Part shown: positions 1-7,875 of the stretch, piece by piece
Layout: each line of letters opens with the position of its first letter
Numbering within the stretch: the first letter of the stretch is position 1
Source of the DNA: Paenibacillus sp. MAEPY2
GTDB lineage: Bacteria; Bacillota; Bacilli; Paenibacillales; Paenibacillaceae
DNA length: 64,000 bases
Direction of reading: 5' to 3'
NCBI RefSeq assembly: GCF_000499205.1
Contig: NZ_AWUK01000017.1
Location: forward strand, 62,001 to 126,000
Notes under the pieces: model-generated
The model's input: the letters and a program-made list of their open reading frames with translations, nothing else
The model's database searches: none
Told to the model about the DNA's origin: nothing
Made by a program: the position numbers and the translations under genes

Positions 1-257
1 AGGAATCCGTACCCGGGATGGATCGCATCACATTCCGTCAGTGTAGCTACACTCATCAGGTTTGTGAAGTTTAGATAACTGTCTTTCGAAAGTGTAGGCC
101 CGATACAATACGCTTCATCTGCAAGACGAACATGCAGGGAGTCTTTATCCGCTTCCGAATAGACTGCTACCGTCGAAATGCCGATTTCACGACAGGCACG
201 AATAATACGTACCGCGATTTCACCACGGTTCGCAATCAGTATTTTTTGAAATTTCAT
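1..257 (-). CDS. accC: Biotin carboxylase subunit of acetyl-CoA carboxylase (N-terminal part only)
   Basis: Only the first ~85 codons lie in the window; the gene runs off the left edge. The start is ATG with GGAGG about 9 bases upstream. The N-terminus shows the biotin carboxylase signature [14 protein letters not shown], followed by AVYSEAD and IHPGYG, which belong to the first (pre-ATP-grasp) domain. The family carboxylates the biotin on AccB using ATP and bicarbonate, the first half-reaction of malonyl-CoA synthesis for fatty acids. It follows accB on the same strand with a gap of about 55 bases, the usual accBC operon. Confidence 0.95.
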   Translation of the reverse strand, partial: MKFQKILIANRGEIAVRIIRACREIGISTVAVYSEADKDSLHVRLADEAYCIGPTLSKDSYLNFTNLMSVATLTECDAIHPGYGF

Positions 258-311
258 TTCGTTTTTGTCCTCCTTCGAAGCTCATGCAGTTGCGTTATGC
301 GGCTATAACCG

Positions 312-782
312 TTATTCCGGTTTTACCAGGAACAGGGGTTGTCCATACTCAACCAGCTGTCCGTTCTCAACCAGCACTTCAACGATTTCTCCCTTGATGT
401 CAGCATCAAGCTCGTTCATCAGCTTCATCGCCTCAATGATACATACCGTTGTTTTCTCAACAACTTTATCACCAGCGCTTACAAAAGGACCTACTTCCGG
501 CGAGGAAGCTCTGTAAAAAGTACCCACCATCGGTGATACGATTTTATGTAAATGACTTGTAGTATCGACTTGCGGAGCAGCCTCAGCTACCACTGCAGCC
601 GGTTGCACCTGTGGTGCAGCAATCATTTGCGGTTGAATAGCAGCTGCCTGCACATACTCGGTTTTACCCGGTTTGCGAATCGACAACCGTGATCCTTCGT
701 TTTCAATTTCCAACTCTTGAACGGAACTTTCATCTACCAGTTTGATCAGTTCTTTGATCTCACTCAATTTAAACATTTCCAT
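312..782 (-). CDS. accB: Biotin carboxyl carrier protein of acetyl-CoA carboxylase
   Basis: 156 residues, normal for AccB. The C-terminal ~80 residues form the biotinyl domain with the EAMKLMN motif; Lys120 is the residue biotinylated by BirA. The N-terminal helix ([16 protein letters not shown]) and a Pro/Ala/Val-rich linker (about residues 45-75) precede it, as in Bacillus AccB. The carrier swings between AccC and the carboxyltransferase AccAD in the cytoplasm. Start ATG with AAGGAGTGA upstream. It lies directly after the spoIIIA operon, as in Bacillus subtilis, but a terminator and a TATAAT element in the gap suggest its own promoter. Confidence 0.97.
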   Translation of the reverse strand: MEMFKLSEIKELIKLVDESSVQELEIENEGSRLSIRKPGKTEYVQAAAIQPQMIAAPQVQPAAVVAEAAPQVDTTSHLHKIVSPMVGTFYRASSPEVGPFVSAGDKVVEKTTVCIIEAMKLMNELDADIKGEIVEVLVENGQLVEYGQPLFLVKPE

Positions 783-838
783 TATTCACTCCTTCGGCAT
801 CATGCCAGTCTCACTAGGACGGTCATATGGCTTTATGT

Positions 839-867
839 ATTATATCATAATCGATAAAAATGGAAAG
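839..867 (-). promoter_or_regulatory. Candidate housekeeping promoter of accBC
   Basis: A perfect TATAAT lies at 844-839 on the minus strand, about 55 bases before the accB start and just after the spoIIIA terminator. The -35 region (about TTTCCA) is weak. Position between a terminator and accB supports the call; there is no direct proof. Confidence 0.4.
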
Positions 868-900
868 AGCCCGAGATCTGATCCAGCTCTCGGGGCTACT
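866..900 (-). terminator. Terminator after spoIIIAH
   Basis: Inverted repeat AGCCCCGAGA / TCTCGGGCT (arms at about 888-897 and 868-876) followed on the minus strand by CTTTCCATTTTT. It separates the sporulation operon from accBC. Confidence 0.8.
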
Positions 901-915
901 TTTCCATGATTTGGA

Positions 916-1755
916 TTACTGTTCTGTCACGTATTGCACGCTGATTTTATTTTGGGATACAGCCAGTTCTTTCATCACCAGATCCACAATGGAAACCGCC
1001 TGTTTTACATCCAGTTTGTCACTAAGAACAACAACTTTATACTTGTCTGCATCCTCTTGAACGATGGCATTGGCAAACTGCTGCGACAGTGTTTCTTCAA
1101 TGCCATTGATTTTGGCTTCTTTTTCTTCAAGCGTACGAAGCTGCTCTGTTGCCTTGGCATTTTCCTCTGGCGTTTTGCTTAGATCGCCCGCAACGGTCAT
1201 GAGTTCCTCATATTTGCGGTTATTGCTCTCCTCACGCTGCCACTGGTAGTTTTGGAACTGGCTGCTCGCGGACGCCGCCGTATTCTGCTCCTCCATCTCT
1301 TTAAGGACGTCCTCATCGGTTTTCGTTGCACTACCGTCTGTTCCGGCATTTGTCTCAGGGGTGGTTGCTGTGCCTTTGTCTGTCCCTTTTTCGCTGCCTT
1401 TACCTGCCTCACCTTGTTTCTCTCCCGATTCCGCAGCCGGTGATTTCCCGGTGTCTCCAGCTTCTTTACCGTCTACAACCGCAGGATTATCAACAGATTC
1501 AGTTGCAGCTTGGTCTCCTTCAGTCCCTGTAACTTCACCGCCATTGACCACTTCATTCACAACCAAACCTTCTGTCGGATCAAGGATTCCAGCTGTTTCC
1601 TTTGTTTCTCCCTGCTTCATCCCATCCACCTGCGTGCTCTCAGCTACAGGCGTATTAACCGGACCGGAATCTTCAGTGAACAGGTAATAGGCGGACAAAA
1701 TGACCATCAGACTCAGCATGGATACGAGCCATACCGTTTGACGTTTGTTATTCAT
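916..1755 (-). CDS. spoIIIAH: Stage III sporulation protein AH, forespore channel component
   Basis: 279 residues, longer than the ~218 of B. subtilis. An N-terminal membrane anchor (about residues 8-26, TVWLVSMLSLMVILSAYYLF) is followed by a Gly/Thr/Glu/Lys-rich low-complexity stretch (about 45-155) and then the conserved YscJ/FliF-like ring-building domain in the last ~100 residues (KISVQYVTEQ at the end). In the family SpoIIIAH sits in the mother-cell membrane and binds SpoIIQ of the forespore across the intermembrane space, forming the feeding-tube channel needed for sigma-G activity. Start ATG with GAGGAGG upstream. Last gene of the leftward spoIIIA operon. The long linker accounts for the extra length. 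Confidence 0.93.
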   Translation of the reverse strand: MNNKRQTVWLVSMLSLMVILSAYYLFTEDSGPVNTPVAESTQVDGMKQGETKETAGILDPTEGLVVNEVVNGGEVTGTEGDQAATESVDNPAVVDGKEAGDTGKSPAAESGEKQGEAGKGSEKGTDKGTATTPETNAGTDGSATKTDEDVLKEMEEQNTAASASSQFQNYQWQREESNNRKYEELMTVAGDLSKTPEENAKATEQLRTLEEKEAKINGIEETLSQQFANAIVQEDADKYKVVVLSDKLDVKQAVSIVDLVMKELAVSQNKISVQYVTEQ

Positions 1756-1821
1756 TAGAACTTCCTCCTCGAATTGGCTTCATTCTTGTGACGATCAAAT
1801 CTTGTGATACAGGGTCCCGGA

Positions 1822-2460
1822 CTAATCCTGCTTGCGCGGAACAACCGAAATTCGGTAGGCCGCAACATTCAGTCCTTTTTCCACAGCATCTGTAATCAGG
1901 TCCTTCACAACCTTGTTCTCTGCACCTCTGGCAACGACAAGCACGCCCCGGATCTGCGGTTTGAGCTTTTTCGTGACAATCGGCGTCTGATCCCCTGATA
2001 TTTCATACGTAATAATTTCACCATCCCGGGTATACTGCGTCATATGTCGTTTGCCCCCGTTGGCATCCGTTTCTTCGGTGAGCTGCTGCGAATCCTTCAC
2101 ATTACGCTGTACAACAAGCTCCTCAGTAGAATCCACGGTAACCATCACATCAACGGTCCCCACACCTACGATATTTTCCAGCACACCCTTGATCTTGTCC
2201 TCGAATGCAATCTCTATCGCCTGAAATGGGTTCTGATCCGTCGGATCCGTCTGTATTGATGCCATGGATGTAGTTGGATCAGGAGGCTCTCGACCGATAT
2301 TTTCGGAATCAATCTTTTTGACATTGACGAAGGAGTTGAACAACATAATTCCCACTCCGATCAAACCAAGGATAATAAGCCAGCGAAAGGTTTGACTGCG
2401 TCGTTGTCCACCTTCTCCGCCACCAAACCAGCTTTCCATCTTTTTGAGCCATTGCCTCAT
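1822..2460 (-). CDS. spoIIIAG: Stage III sporulation protein AG, ring component
   Basis: 212 residues. One membrane segment (about 24-44, FRWLIILGLIGVGIMLFNSF) followed by an extracytoplasmic ring-building domain with the family pattern VGTVDVMVTVDSTEE and, at the C-terminus, RGVLVVARGAENKVVKDLITDAVE. SpoIIIAG is known to form a large oligomeric ring in the intermembrane space of the engulfed forespore. ATG start with AAGGAGGGTAACC just upstream; it follows spoIIIAF by about 15 bases, so the two are co-transcribed. Confidence 0.94.
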   Translation of the reverse strand: MRQWLKKMESWFGGGEGGQRRSQTFRWLIILGLIGVGIMLFNSFVNVKKIDSENIGREPPDPTTSMASIQTDPTDQNPFQAIEIAFEDKIKGVLENIVGVGTVDVMVTVDSTEELVVQRNVKDSQQLTEETDANGGKRHMTQYTRDGEIITYEISGDQTPIVTKKLKPQIRGVLVVARGAENKVVKDLITDAVEKGLNVAAYRISVVPRKQD

Positions 2461-2475
2461 CGGTTACCCTCCTTC

Positions 2476-3357
2476 TCACAGCGCCGAAGCGCTTTTATTT
2501 TCTTTCACCTGTACTTTGTTTGCATCAATATCCCACTTCTCCGTCAATAGCGTAATAATTTGTACTGCACGTTCTGACCGGGAGGCTGTCTGTCCTTGCT
2601 GAGGATTTGTCTCTGCGTGTTCACCCGAAACAGGTGTGGAGTCAGCTTCCTGTCCATTTTGCGAATCGCCAGAATTCCCGTTACTTACTCGGCCACTTTC
2701 ACGATTGCTGCCGCTGTTCACCTCGATCTGTACATCTGGGACCTCAATCTGACCGATCTGGATTGGCTCTTGTACTGGAGTCGATTCAGTGGGTTCAGAT
2801 TTCAAATCAGAGCCGAGTGACGGTGCTGTACTTGCCGCTGCTTCCTGTTGACCTGTGTTGGAACTACCTTTGCCCGTTGTAGTCTCACCTGCCATCTCCA
2901 CCAAAACATACTGGATCACGGGAAGTTCCACCGAGGATGCCAAATCTGTCTCCGGTTTGGTTGTATCCATGGCGAGCTTTACCTCGACGGACTGAACTCG
3001 CACCCCGGTTGTTTCTTCAATCTGCCCTTTCATTACGTTAGCCAGTTCTTTGGCTGTCCATTGCAGCGACTGCTCCTGTTCATTGGATTGCAGCCGCTTG
3101 CCTTGAGCCAAAATCTGTTCAAGTGTTGTACTTCCATCGGACGGCGAATCCATGGCGGTCATCGCTCGCTTAAGCTCACCAACCGGATCACTCTTCAAGA
3201 GCTTCGTTATGGGAGATAACAGGGTCAGCAGGATAAGAAGGCTCAGCACAAGCTTGACATAGCGTTCCATGGATCGATTAGGCAGCAGCATATCCACGAA
3301 AGTCGCCAGCAGAACGATCATAATCAATTCCCGGAGCCAGCTGCTCAGCCACCCCAT
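2476..3357 (-). CDS. spoIIIAF: Stage III sporulation protein AF
   Basis: 293 residues, against about 206 in B. subtilis. Two membrane segments at the N-terminus (about 8-25 and 33-52, LIMIVLLATFVDMLLPN and YVKLVLSLLILLTLLSPI) match SpoIIIAF. The conserved C-terminal region (AVQIITLLTEKWDIDANKVQVKE) resembles the ring-building fold of the paralogues. Between them is a Ser/Gly/Gln/Glu-rich region (about 150-260) that explains the extra length. Part of the mother-cell channel complex encoded by the operon. ATG start with GGGGGTTGGAAGG upstream. Confidence 0.92.
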   Translation of the reverse strand: MGWLSSWLRELIMIVLLATFVDMLLPNRSMERYVKLVLSLLILLTLLSPITKLLKSDPVGELKRAMTAMDSPSDGSTTLEQILAQGKRLQSNEQEQSLQWTAKELANVMKGQIEETTGVRVQSVEVKLAMDTTKPETDLASSVELPVIQYVLVEMAGETTTGKGSSNTGQQEAAASTAPSLGSDLKSEPTESTPVQEPIQIGQIEVPDVQIEVNSGSNRESGRVSNGNSGDSQNGQEADSTPVSGEHAETNPQQGQTASRSERAVQIITLLTEKWDIDANKVQVKENKSASAL

Positions 3358-3388
3358 CCTTCCAACCCCCTTTCTCTTGAGCAGCCCC

Positions 3389-4579
3389 TCATCTCATCAT
3401 GACAGTCAGATTGCCTGCGGTTAGCAGGATCGTAATTGCCAGAAAAAACATCAGTCCAACGGCCGCCAGTGCTGCAAATACATAGATCATACTTTTGCCA
3501 ATTGCCTGCAGACACCCTACAATCGGCGTATCGCCTAGCGGTTGCATGATCGCGCCAGTGATGTTGTAGATCAGGGCTAGCGTCAAAATTTTAAGCGCGG
3601 GAAACGCGCATAAAAACAAGATGATGATGACACCCGTCAATCCGATTGCATTTTTCACCAGCAGTGACGCTGTGATCACCGTATCGGTTGCATCCGCAAA
3701 CGTTCTGCCGACAATGGGGACAAAGTTGCCTGCGATGTACTTCGCCGCCTTCAGGCTGACACCATCTGCCACGGAGCCTGATGCACCCTGCACCGAAATG
3801 ACGCCCAGGAACATCGTAAGCAGTATACCGAGCAGAGCCACACTAATGTTTCGTAACAGATCTGCCAGCTGTGTCAGCTTGTACTTGTCGGACAAGGAAC
3901 TGACGAGATGTAATACTGCCGAGAAGAAGAGCAGCGGGAATACCAGCATGTGAATCAACGTACCAACCAGATGGATCATGAAAATAATGAGCGGATGGGT
4001 CACAGAAACGGTAATGACATTTCCCATTGAAGCCAGTAGCGTAAACAGCAGGGGCACCATGGCCATCATAAAGTTGATCATGCTGGCTATAGCATCCTTG
4101 GCGTATCCAATGGCTACACTGAAGCTGTTGATGGCGATGATGATAATGACCATGTAACAGATGGAGTAAGCGATTTTGCTAATATTGTTTTTCTCAAAAG
4201 CGGTTTGCAACGTCTCCAGAATCATGCTTAGCACACTTAGCATCACAATCGTGACCAGAAGTTTGCCGTTATATAAAATCTCATGCAGCATGAAGGTTCC
4301 TATCGCTATAAACACCGACTTCAGGCTGAACCCTTCATTGCCGGGCATTAACATATCCATAAAGGAAGGTGTTTTTCCTTCCGGGAAAAAACCGCCGTAT
4401 TGCTGCATGAGTTGATCCCAATATTTTTCCACCTGATCCTTAGGAAGCTGGTCAGCCTGCTGCTGCATCCACTCTCCTGAGGGAGAACCAGCGGCAACCT
4501 GTCCTATGATCGCAAACAGAAAACACAGCGTCAGCACGAAGGTAAGGCGCCACTGCGGCTTGTAATGCATCATTTTCAT
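3389..4579 (-). CDS. spoIIIAE: Stage III sporulation protein AE, polytopic membrane channel protein
   Basis: 396 residues, the normal length. An N-terminal signal-like segment (about 11-30, TFVLTLCFLFAIIGQVAAG) is followed by eight or so membrane segments, with the conserved VPIVGRTFADATDTVITASLLVKNAIG region in the C-terminal half. SpoIIIAE is the largest membrane subunit of the SpoIIIA-SpoIIQ channel that keeps the forespore active. It starts about 20 bases after spoIIID-type neighbour spoIIIAD; the GGGAGG site is some 12 bases from the ATG, a slightly long spacing. Confidence 0.95.
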   Translation of the reverse strand: MKMMHYKPQWRLTFVLTLCFLFAIIGQVAAGSPSGEWMQQQADQLPKDQVEKYWDQLMQQYGGFFPEGKTPSFMDMLMPGNEGFSLKSVFIAIGTFMLHEILYNGKLLVTIVMLSVLSMILETLQTAFEKNNISKIAYSICYMVIIIIAINSFSVAIGYAKDAIASMINFMMAMVPLLFTLLASMGNVITVSVTHPLIIFMIHLVGTLIHMLVFPLLFFSAVLHLVSSLSDKYKLTQLADLLRNISVALLGILLTMFLGVISVQGASGSVADGVSLKAAKYIAGNFVPIVGRTFADATDTVITASLLVKNAIGLTGVIIILFLCAFPALKILTLALIYNITGAIMQPLGDTPIVGCLQAIGKSMIYVFAALAAVGLMFFLAITILLTAGNLTVMMR

Positions 4580-4600
4580 ATGAAGTCCGCACGCCTCCCT

Positions 4601-4990
4601 CTACACCGGCATCAGCTTCATGACGGTTTCGATAATAATGCTGATGATCGGTATGGCGAGTACAAGGATCAGCACCTTGCCAGCAAGTTCAATTTTGGAA
4701 GCGATGCTCTCCTGGCCCGCATCCCTGACAATCTGTGCCCCGAATTCAGCGATGTACGCTATACCTATAATTTTCAGTACGGTTTTCAGATAAATGCTCT
4801 CCATGCCTGAATTCTCGGCAAGCCGTTTCAACACTTCGATTACGGCGCCAATCTTGCCAATCAGCAGCATGAAGATCACAATGCCAGTCGCGGCAGCAAT
4901 CAGAAAAGCGAACATGGGCTTCTGTTCTTTGATAACTAAAATGAGCACCGTTGCGATGAGCGCCAGACCTACAACTTGGATAATTTCCAC
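4601..4990 (-). CDS. spoIIIAD: Stage III sporulation protein AD
   Basis: 129 residues with four hydrophobic segments (starting EIIQVVGLALIATVLILVI), a match to SpoIIIAD in length, topology and operon place. It is a small membrane component of the mother-cell side of the channel. The start is GTG, with GGTGGTGACC just before it. Role beyond channel assembly is not established from sequence. Confidence 0.93.
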   Translation of the reverse strand: MEIIQVVGLALIATVLILVIKEQKPMFAFLIAAATGIVIFMLLIGKIGAVIEVLKRLAENSGMESIYLKTVLKIIGIAYIAEFGAQIVRDAGQESIASKIELAGKVLILVLAIPIISIIIETVMKLMPV

Positions 4991-5022
4991 AGGTCACCAC
5001 CATCCCGGCTTCATGACCGTTC

Positions 5023-5226
5023 TCATTGAAAAAGAAATATCGATTTGATCTCTTGCAGCAGGCTGTCCAGCATACGGACCACCATGAACAATACAACGAC
5101 AAATCCGATCACGGTCACCCAGTGAGCCATATCTTCCTTTCCCATTTGTTTCAGCACCGTATGAATCATCGCAATGATGATTCCGATGCCCGCAATTTGA
5201 AAGATTGCGTTCACTTCTAAATTCAT
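5023..5226 (-). CDS. spoIIIAC: Stage III sporulation protein AC
   Basis: 67 residues with two membrane segments (AIFQIAGIGIIIAMIHTVL and WVTVIGFVVVLFMVVRML) and the short KQMGKEDMAHW loop typical of SpoIIIAC. Belongs to the channel complex. ATG start with GAGGTGCCAAGG upstream; about 30 bases separate it from spoIIIAB and from spoIIIAD. Confidence 0.94.
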   Translation of the reverse strand: MNLEVNAIFQIAGIGIIIAMIHTVLKQMGKEDMAHWVTVIGFVVVLFMVVRMLDSLLQEIKSIFLFQ

Positions 5227-5255
5227 GACCTTGGCACCTCACTATCCCGGCTATT

Positions 5256-5774
5256 TCAGAAGATCAGAATGACGATTAACGCTCCGACAAGCATCCCGAG
5301 ACTGCGGCACATTCGTTCATATTTCATTTGATCGGCTTGGGCACGGGATTCCTCATGCATGAGTTGCTGAATGGCTAACGAGATGTGCTTGGTCTGATCC
5401 TGACGATCACTGGTGCCAAGGCTGAAGCTCAATTGCAGCATGACCTCCCGCTCGTCTGCCTTCATGGCTGATCTTCCCCACGCCTCTTCTATCCCAGACT
5501 GCAGACTCTCAAGAGCAGTGTGACCATGGGGAGGTTCCATCTGCCTGGCTGCGTGGAGGAACAGCGTTCGAACAGGTTCTTTCGTTTGGGCTCCCATTTT
5601 CCCCATTGCATCAGGCAACGGGGTCAGCCCGTAGTTAATCTCGGTCATCAGCCGCTGGAGAGCGGCGATTAATTCTCGCAGTTGTCTGGGCCTCAAGGCA
5701 TACTGCCTTGCCTTGTAGAATCCGGCGAGCGTACTGGCCAGCAGAATGATGACGGCACCGAGCATGTTAAGCAA
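5256..5774 (-). CDS. spoIIIAB: Stage III sporulation protein AB
   Basis: 172 residues if the TTG at 5774 is used. That start gives the N-terminus MLNMLGAVIILLAST, which aligns with the family N-terminus (MLKLLGAV in B. subtilis), and it has GGAGG exactly 8 bases upstream; an ATG three codons later is poorer. The gene then overlaps the end of spoIIIAA by 8 bases, indicating translational coupling. The protein has an N-terminal membrane segment, a helical cytoplasmic-type middle with the GTSDRQDQ motif, and a C-terminal membrane segment (GMLVGALIVILIF), an arrangement compared in the literature with GspF-like secretion proteins. Confidence 0.92.
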   Translation of the reverse strand: MLNMLGAVIILLASTLAGFYKARQYALRPRQLRELIAALQRLMTEINYGLTPLPDAMGKMGAQTKEPVRTLFLHAARQMEPPHGHTALESLQSGIEEAWGRSAMKADEREVMLQLSFSLGTSDRQDQTKHISLAIQQLMHEESRAQADQMKYERMCRSLGMLVGALIVILIF

Positions 5775-6771
5775 ATGCCTCACCTCCCACTTCTGTCTGC
5801 TGGAGGCCACGCATTTTACCATCGGCCAATCGAAAGGTCATGCCCCGGCTCGTCCGCTGCAGCTGTACATAGCGCTGAAACATCTGCTCGACGATCAGGG
5901 TTCTCAGCGCAGGTCTGGAAGAAAGCTCGGCCAAGTCACGACCATGTGCAGTAGCAATGACAGATACGCCAGCATGGAGTGCCTCCATCACTGCCTCCGC
6001 ATCTTCAGGACGGCCTATCTCGTCCACAATCAGGACATCGGGAGACATGGAGCGAAGCATCATCATCATGCCTTCTGCCTTTGGACAACCGTCCATGACA
6101 TCGGTGCGGGGTCCCACGTCAAATCCCGGTACACCCTTGTAACTACCAGCGATTTCAGATCGCTCATCAACGATGCCAACCTTTAAACGCGGACGTATAC
6201 CCTGAACTAGCTCATTGACACCCGTAAGTTTGGTTCCACTGCTAATCTGTCTTGCCAAATCCCGCAGTAATGTGGTCTTGCCTTGCTGCGGGGGAGAAAG
6301 AATTAAGGTGTGCATGACCTGTCCACTCTTCATGTCCAGCAAATAAGGCAGAATGCGATCAGCGACTCCGTGAATCTCTCGGGCAACCCTGACATTGAAT
6401 CCATTGATATCGCGCAAGTATTCCACGCGACCGCCACTTAGCACTGTCCGGCCAGCCAGTCCGATTCGATGCCCGCCAGGAATGGTGATGAATCCTTTAC
6501 GCAGCTCCTCTTCCAATGTATAAAGCGAATGATTGCTGATCAGATCCAGCAGCCTGTGTGTTACCTCTTTTAAGGGAATATAGGCTTCATCAGGCTTCGA
6601 AGTCGGACTGCCCTGGGGTGTGAGGAAGTGGTAGGTATCTCCTGCATTGATTTCCAGTGGTCTTCCTTCACGGATACGTACTTCCTCCACTTTATCTAAT
6701 AAAGCGGGCGGCATTCTTCCCAGAATGGTTCGAATCGGTTCCGGAAAGATATCCTTCCAGTTCACCATCAT
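5767..6771 (-). CDS. spoIIIAA: Stage III sporulation protein AA, ATPase of the forespore channel
   Basis: 334 residues from the ATG at 6771, which has GGAGGGG seven bases upstream. The protein has a Walker A motif (PPQQGKTTLLRDLA, about residue 160) and a Walker B/DE box (DVLIVDEIGRPED, about residue 240), plus the N-terminal VRIREGRPLEI region. It is the secretion-type ATPase thought to power the SpoIIIA-SpoIIQ channel from the mother cell. First gene of the operon; a sigma-E-like promoter lies about 60 bases before it. Confidence 0.95.
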   Translation of the reverse strand: MMVNWKDIFPEPIRTILGRMPPALLDKVEEVRIREGRPLEINAGDTYHFLTPQGSPTSKPDEAYIPLKEVTHRLLDLISNHSLYTLEEELRKGFITIPGGHRIGLAGRTVLSGGRVEYLRDINGFNVRVAREIHGVADRILPYLLDMKSGQVMHTLILSPPQQGKTTLLRDLARQISSGTKLTGVNELVQGIRPRLKVGIVDERSEIAGSYKGVPGFDVGPRTDVMDGCPKAEGMMMMLRSMSPDVLIVDEIGRPEDAEAVMEALHAGVSVIATAHGRDLAELSSRPALRTLIVEQMFQRYVQLQRTSRGMTFRLADGKMRGLQQTEVGGEAFA

Positions 6772-6833
6772 GAATAGGCCCCTCCAACCTTGATTTCGGT
6801 TTTGTAGCGTTCCTGGTGCTTGTTCATATCTCA

Positions 6834-6861
6834 AGTTTATGTGTGTACATTGATTTTATGA
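6834..6861 (-). promoter_or_regulatory. Candidate sigma-E promoter of the spoIIIA operon
   Basis: On the minus strand TCATAAA (6861-6855) is followed after 13 bases by CATAAACT (6841-6834), close to the mother-cell sigma-E pattern (ATA-type -35, CATACAAT-type -10). It lies 62 bases before the spoIIIAA start. The spoIIIA operon is known to be sigma-E-dependent in Bacillus. Confidence 0.6.
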
Positions 6862-7046
6862 CGCTGAAATCTATCATTTTCTTCAAAATAGCGATGAGAG
6901 TTAAAAATCATAGATCAGCCTGCTGTTCTAAATCTAGGCACCCGTCTAGATCCAATTGCATATAGTGCTTGCAGACAGGTGATATTCATTCCGGGATAAA
7001 AAAGGACAGAACCACCTACCCCAAGTACAGAAAGGAGTTGTGGGGA

Positions 7047-7796
7047 GTGAGAGTTGATGTGGTAGGCAATGTGAATGAAGTTCGCAGAATGGATATTGCA
7101 GGACGATGTGTGGTTGTAATTGATGTGTTGCGAACGACCAGTACGATTGTTACGGCACTGGCATATGATGCGGCGGATGTGATTGCTGTAGAGACGGTTC
7201 CTCAAGCGAAACAATTGAACGTGAAGGATGCCATTCGTGGCGGGGAACGTTTTGATAAAAAAATTTCAGGATTCGAGGCAGGCAATTCCCCCTATGAATA
7301 TATGACGCCGAGTATTGTGGGCAAAACCATTATTCTGACCACTACAGATGGTACACGCGCCCTCATCAAAGCATCCAAAGCCAAACATGTGCTTGCAGGC
7401 TCATTTCTCAATGTGAAGGCTGTAGCGGCTGTTCTGTGCGAGCTGCGCAGGGATATCCTATTGTTATGTGCCGGGGATCAGGATGAGTTTGCAATGGAAG
7501 ATGGCCTGTGTGCAGGCAGCATTATTGAAGAATTGTACCGGCAATCCCCATTTCCCATCATGCTCAACGATCTGGGACTGGTGCTTCATCAGGCTGCAAC
7601 CCATGCCGAAGTCAAATTGCCCGATCTGGTTCGAGTATCTGCTGGTGGCCGAAGGCTGGAGAGGCTGGGCAGAATGCATGACGTAACGTATTGCACCCAA
7701 TTGAACTTGCTGGACTGCGTTCCAGAGATGGGTGAAGGGAACCGAATGCAACCCTTCCGAGGAACACGTAAGGAAAGAATGTTTAAATTGTTGTGA
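7047..7796 (+). CDS. 2-phosphosulfolactate phosphatase (ComB family)
   Basis: 249 residues from the GTG at 7047, which has AAAGGAG nine bases upstream; an in-frame ATG further up lacks a site. Motifs of the ComB family are present: VVVIDVLRTTSTIVTAL near the N-terminus (metal-binding Asp), GGERFDKKISGFEAGNSP, and LTTTDGTRAL, with CAGDQDEFAMEDGLCAGSI later. The enzyme dephosphorylates 2-phosphosulfolactate to sulfolactate. Archaea use it for coenzyme M; Bacillus accumulates sulfolactate in spores, so a spore role beside spoIIIA is plausible (inference). Transcribed divergently from spoIIIAA. Confidence 0.85.
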   Translation: MRVDVVGNVNEVRRMDIAGRCVVVIDVLRTTSTIVTALAYDAADVIAVETVPQAKQLNVKDAIRGGERFDKKISGFEAGNSPYEYMTPSIVGKTIILTTTDGTRALIKASKAKHVLAGSFLNVKAVAAVLCELRRDILLLCAGDQDEFAMEDGLCAGSIIEELYRQSPFPIMLNDLGLVLHQAATHAEVKLPDLVRVSAGGRRLERLGRMHDVTYCTQLNLLDCVPEMGEGNRMQPFRGTRKERMFKLL

Positions 7797-7803
7797 ACAA
7801 CCT

Positions 7804-7852
7804 AAAAAGGTGTACTGCTTCCCGGATGGGAATACACAGTACACCTTTGTTG
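7804..7852. terminator. Bidirectional terminator between the ComB-like gene and lysC
   Basis: Perfect inverted repeat AAAGGTGTACTG (7806-7817) / CAGTACACCTTT (7837-7848), followed by TGTTGT on the plus strand and by TTTTTAGG on the minus strand. It serves the two convergent genes. Confidence 0.8.
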
Positions 7853-7875
7853 TATCTTTACAGCTATATCGGTTT

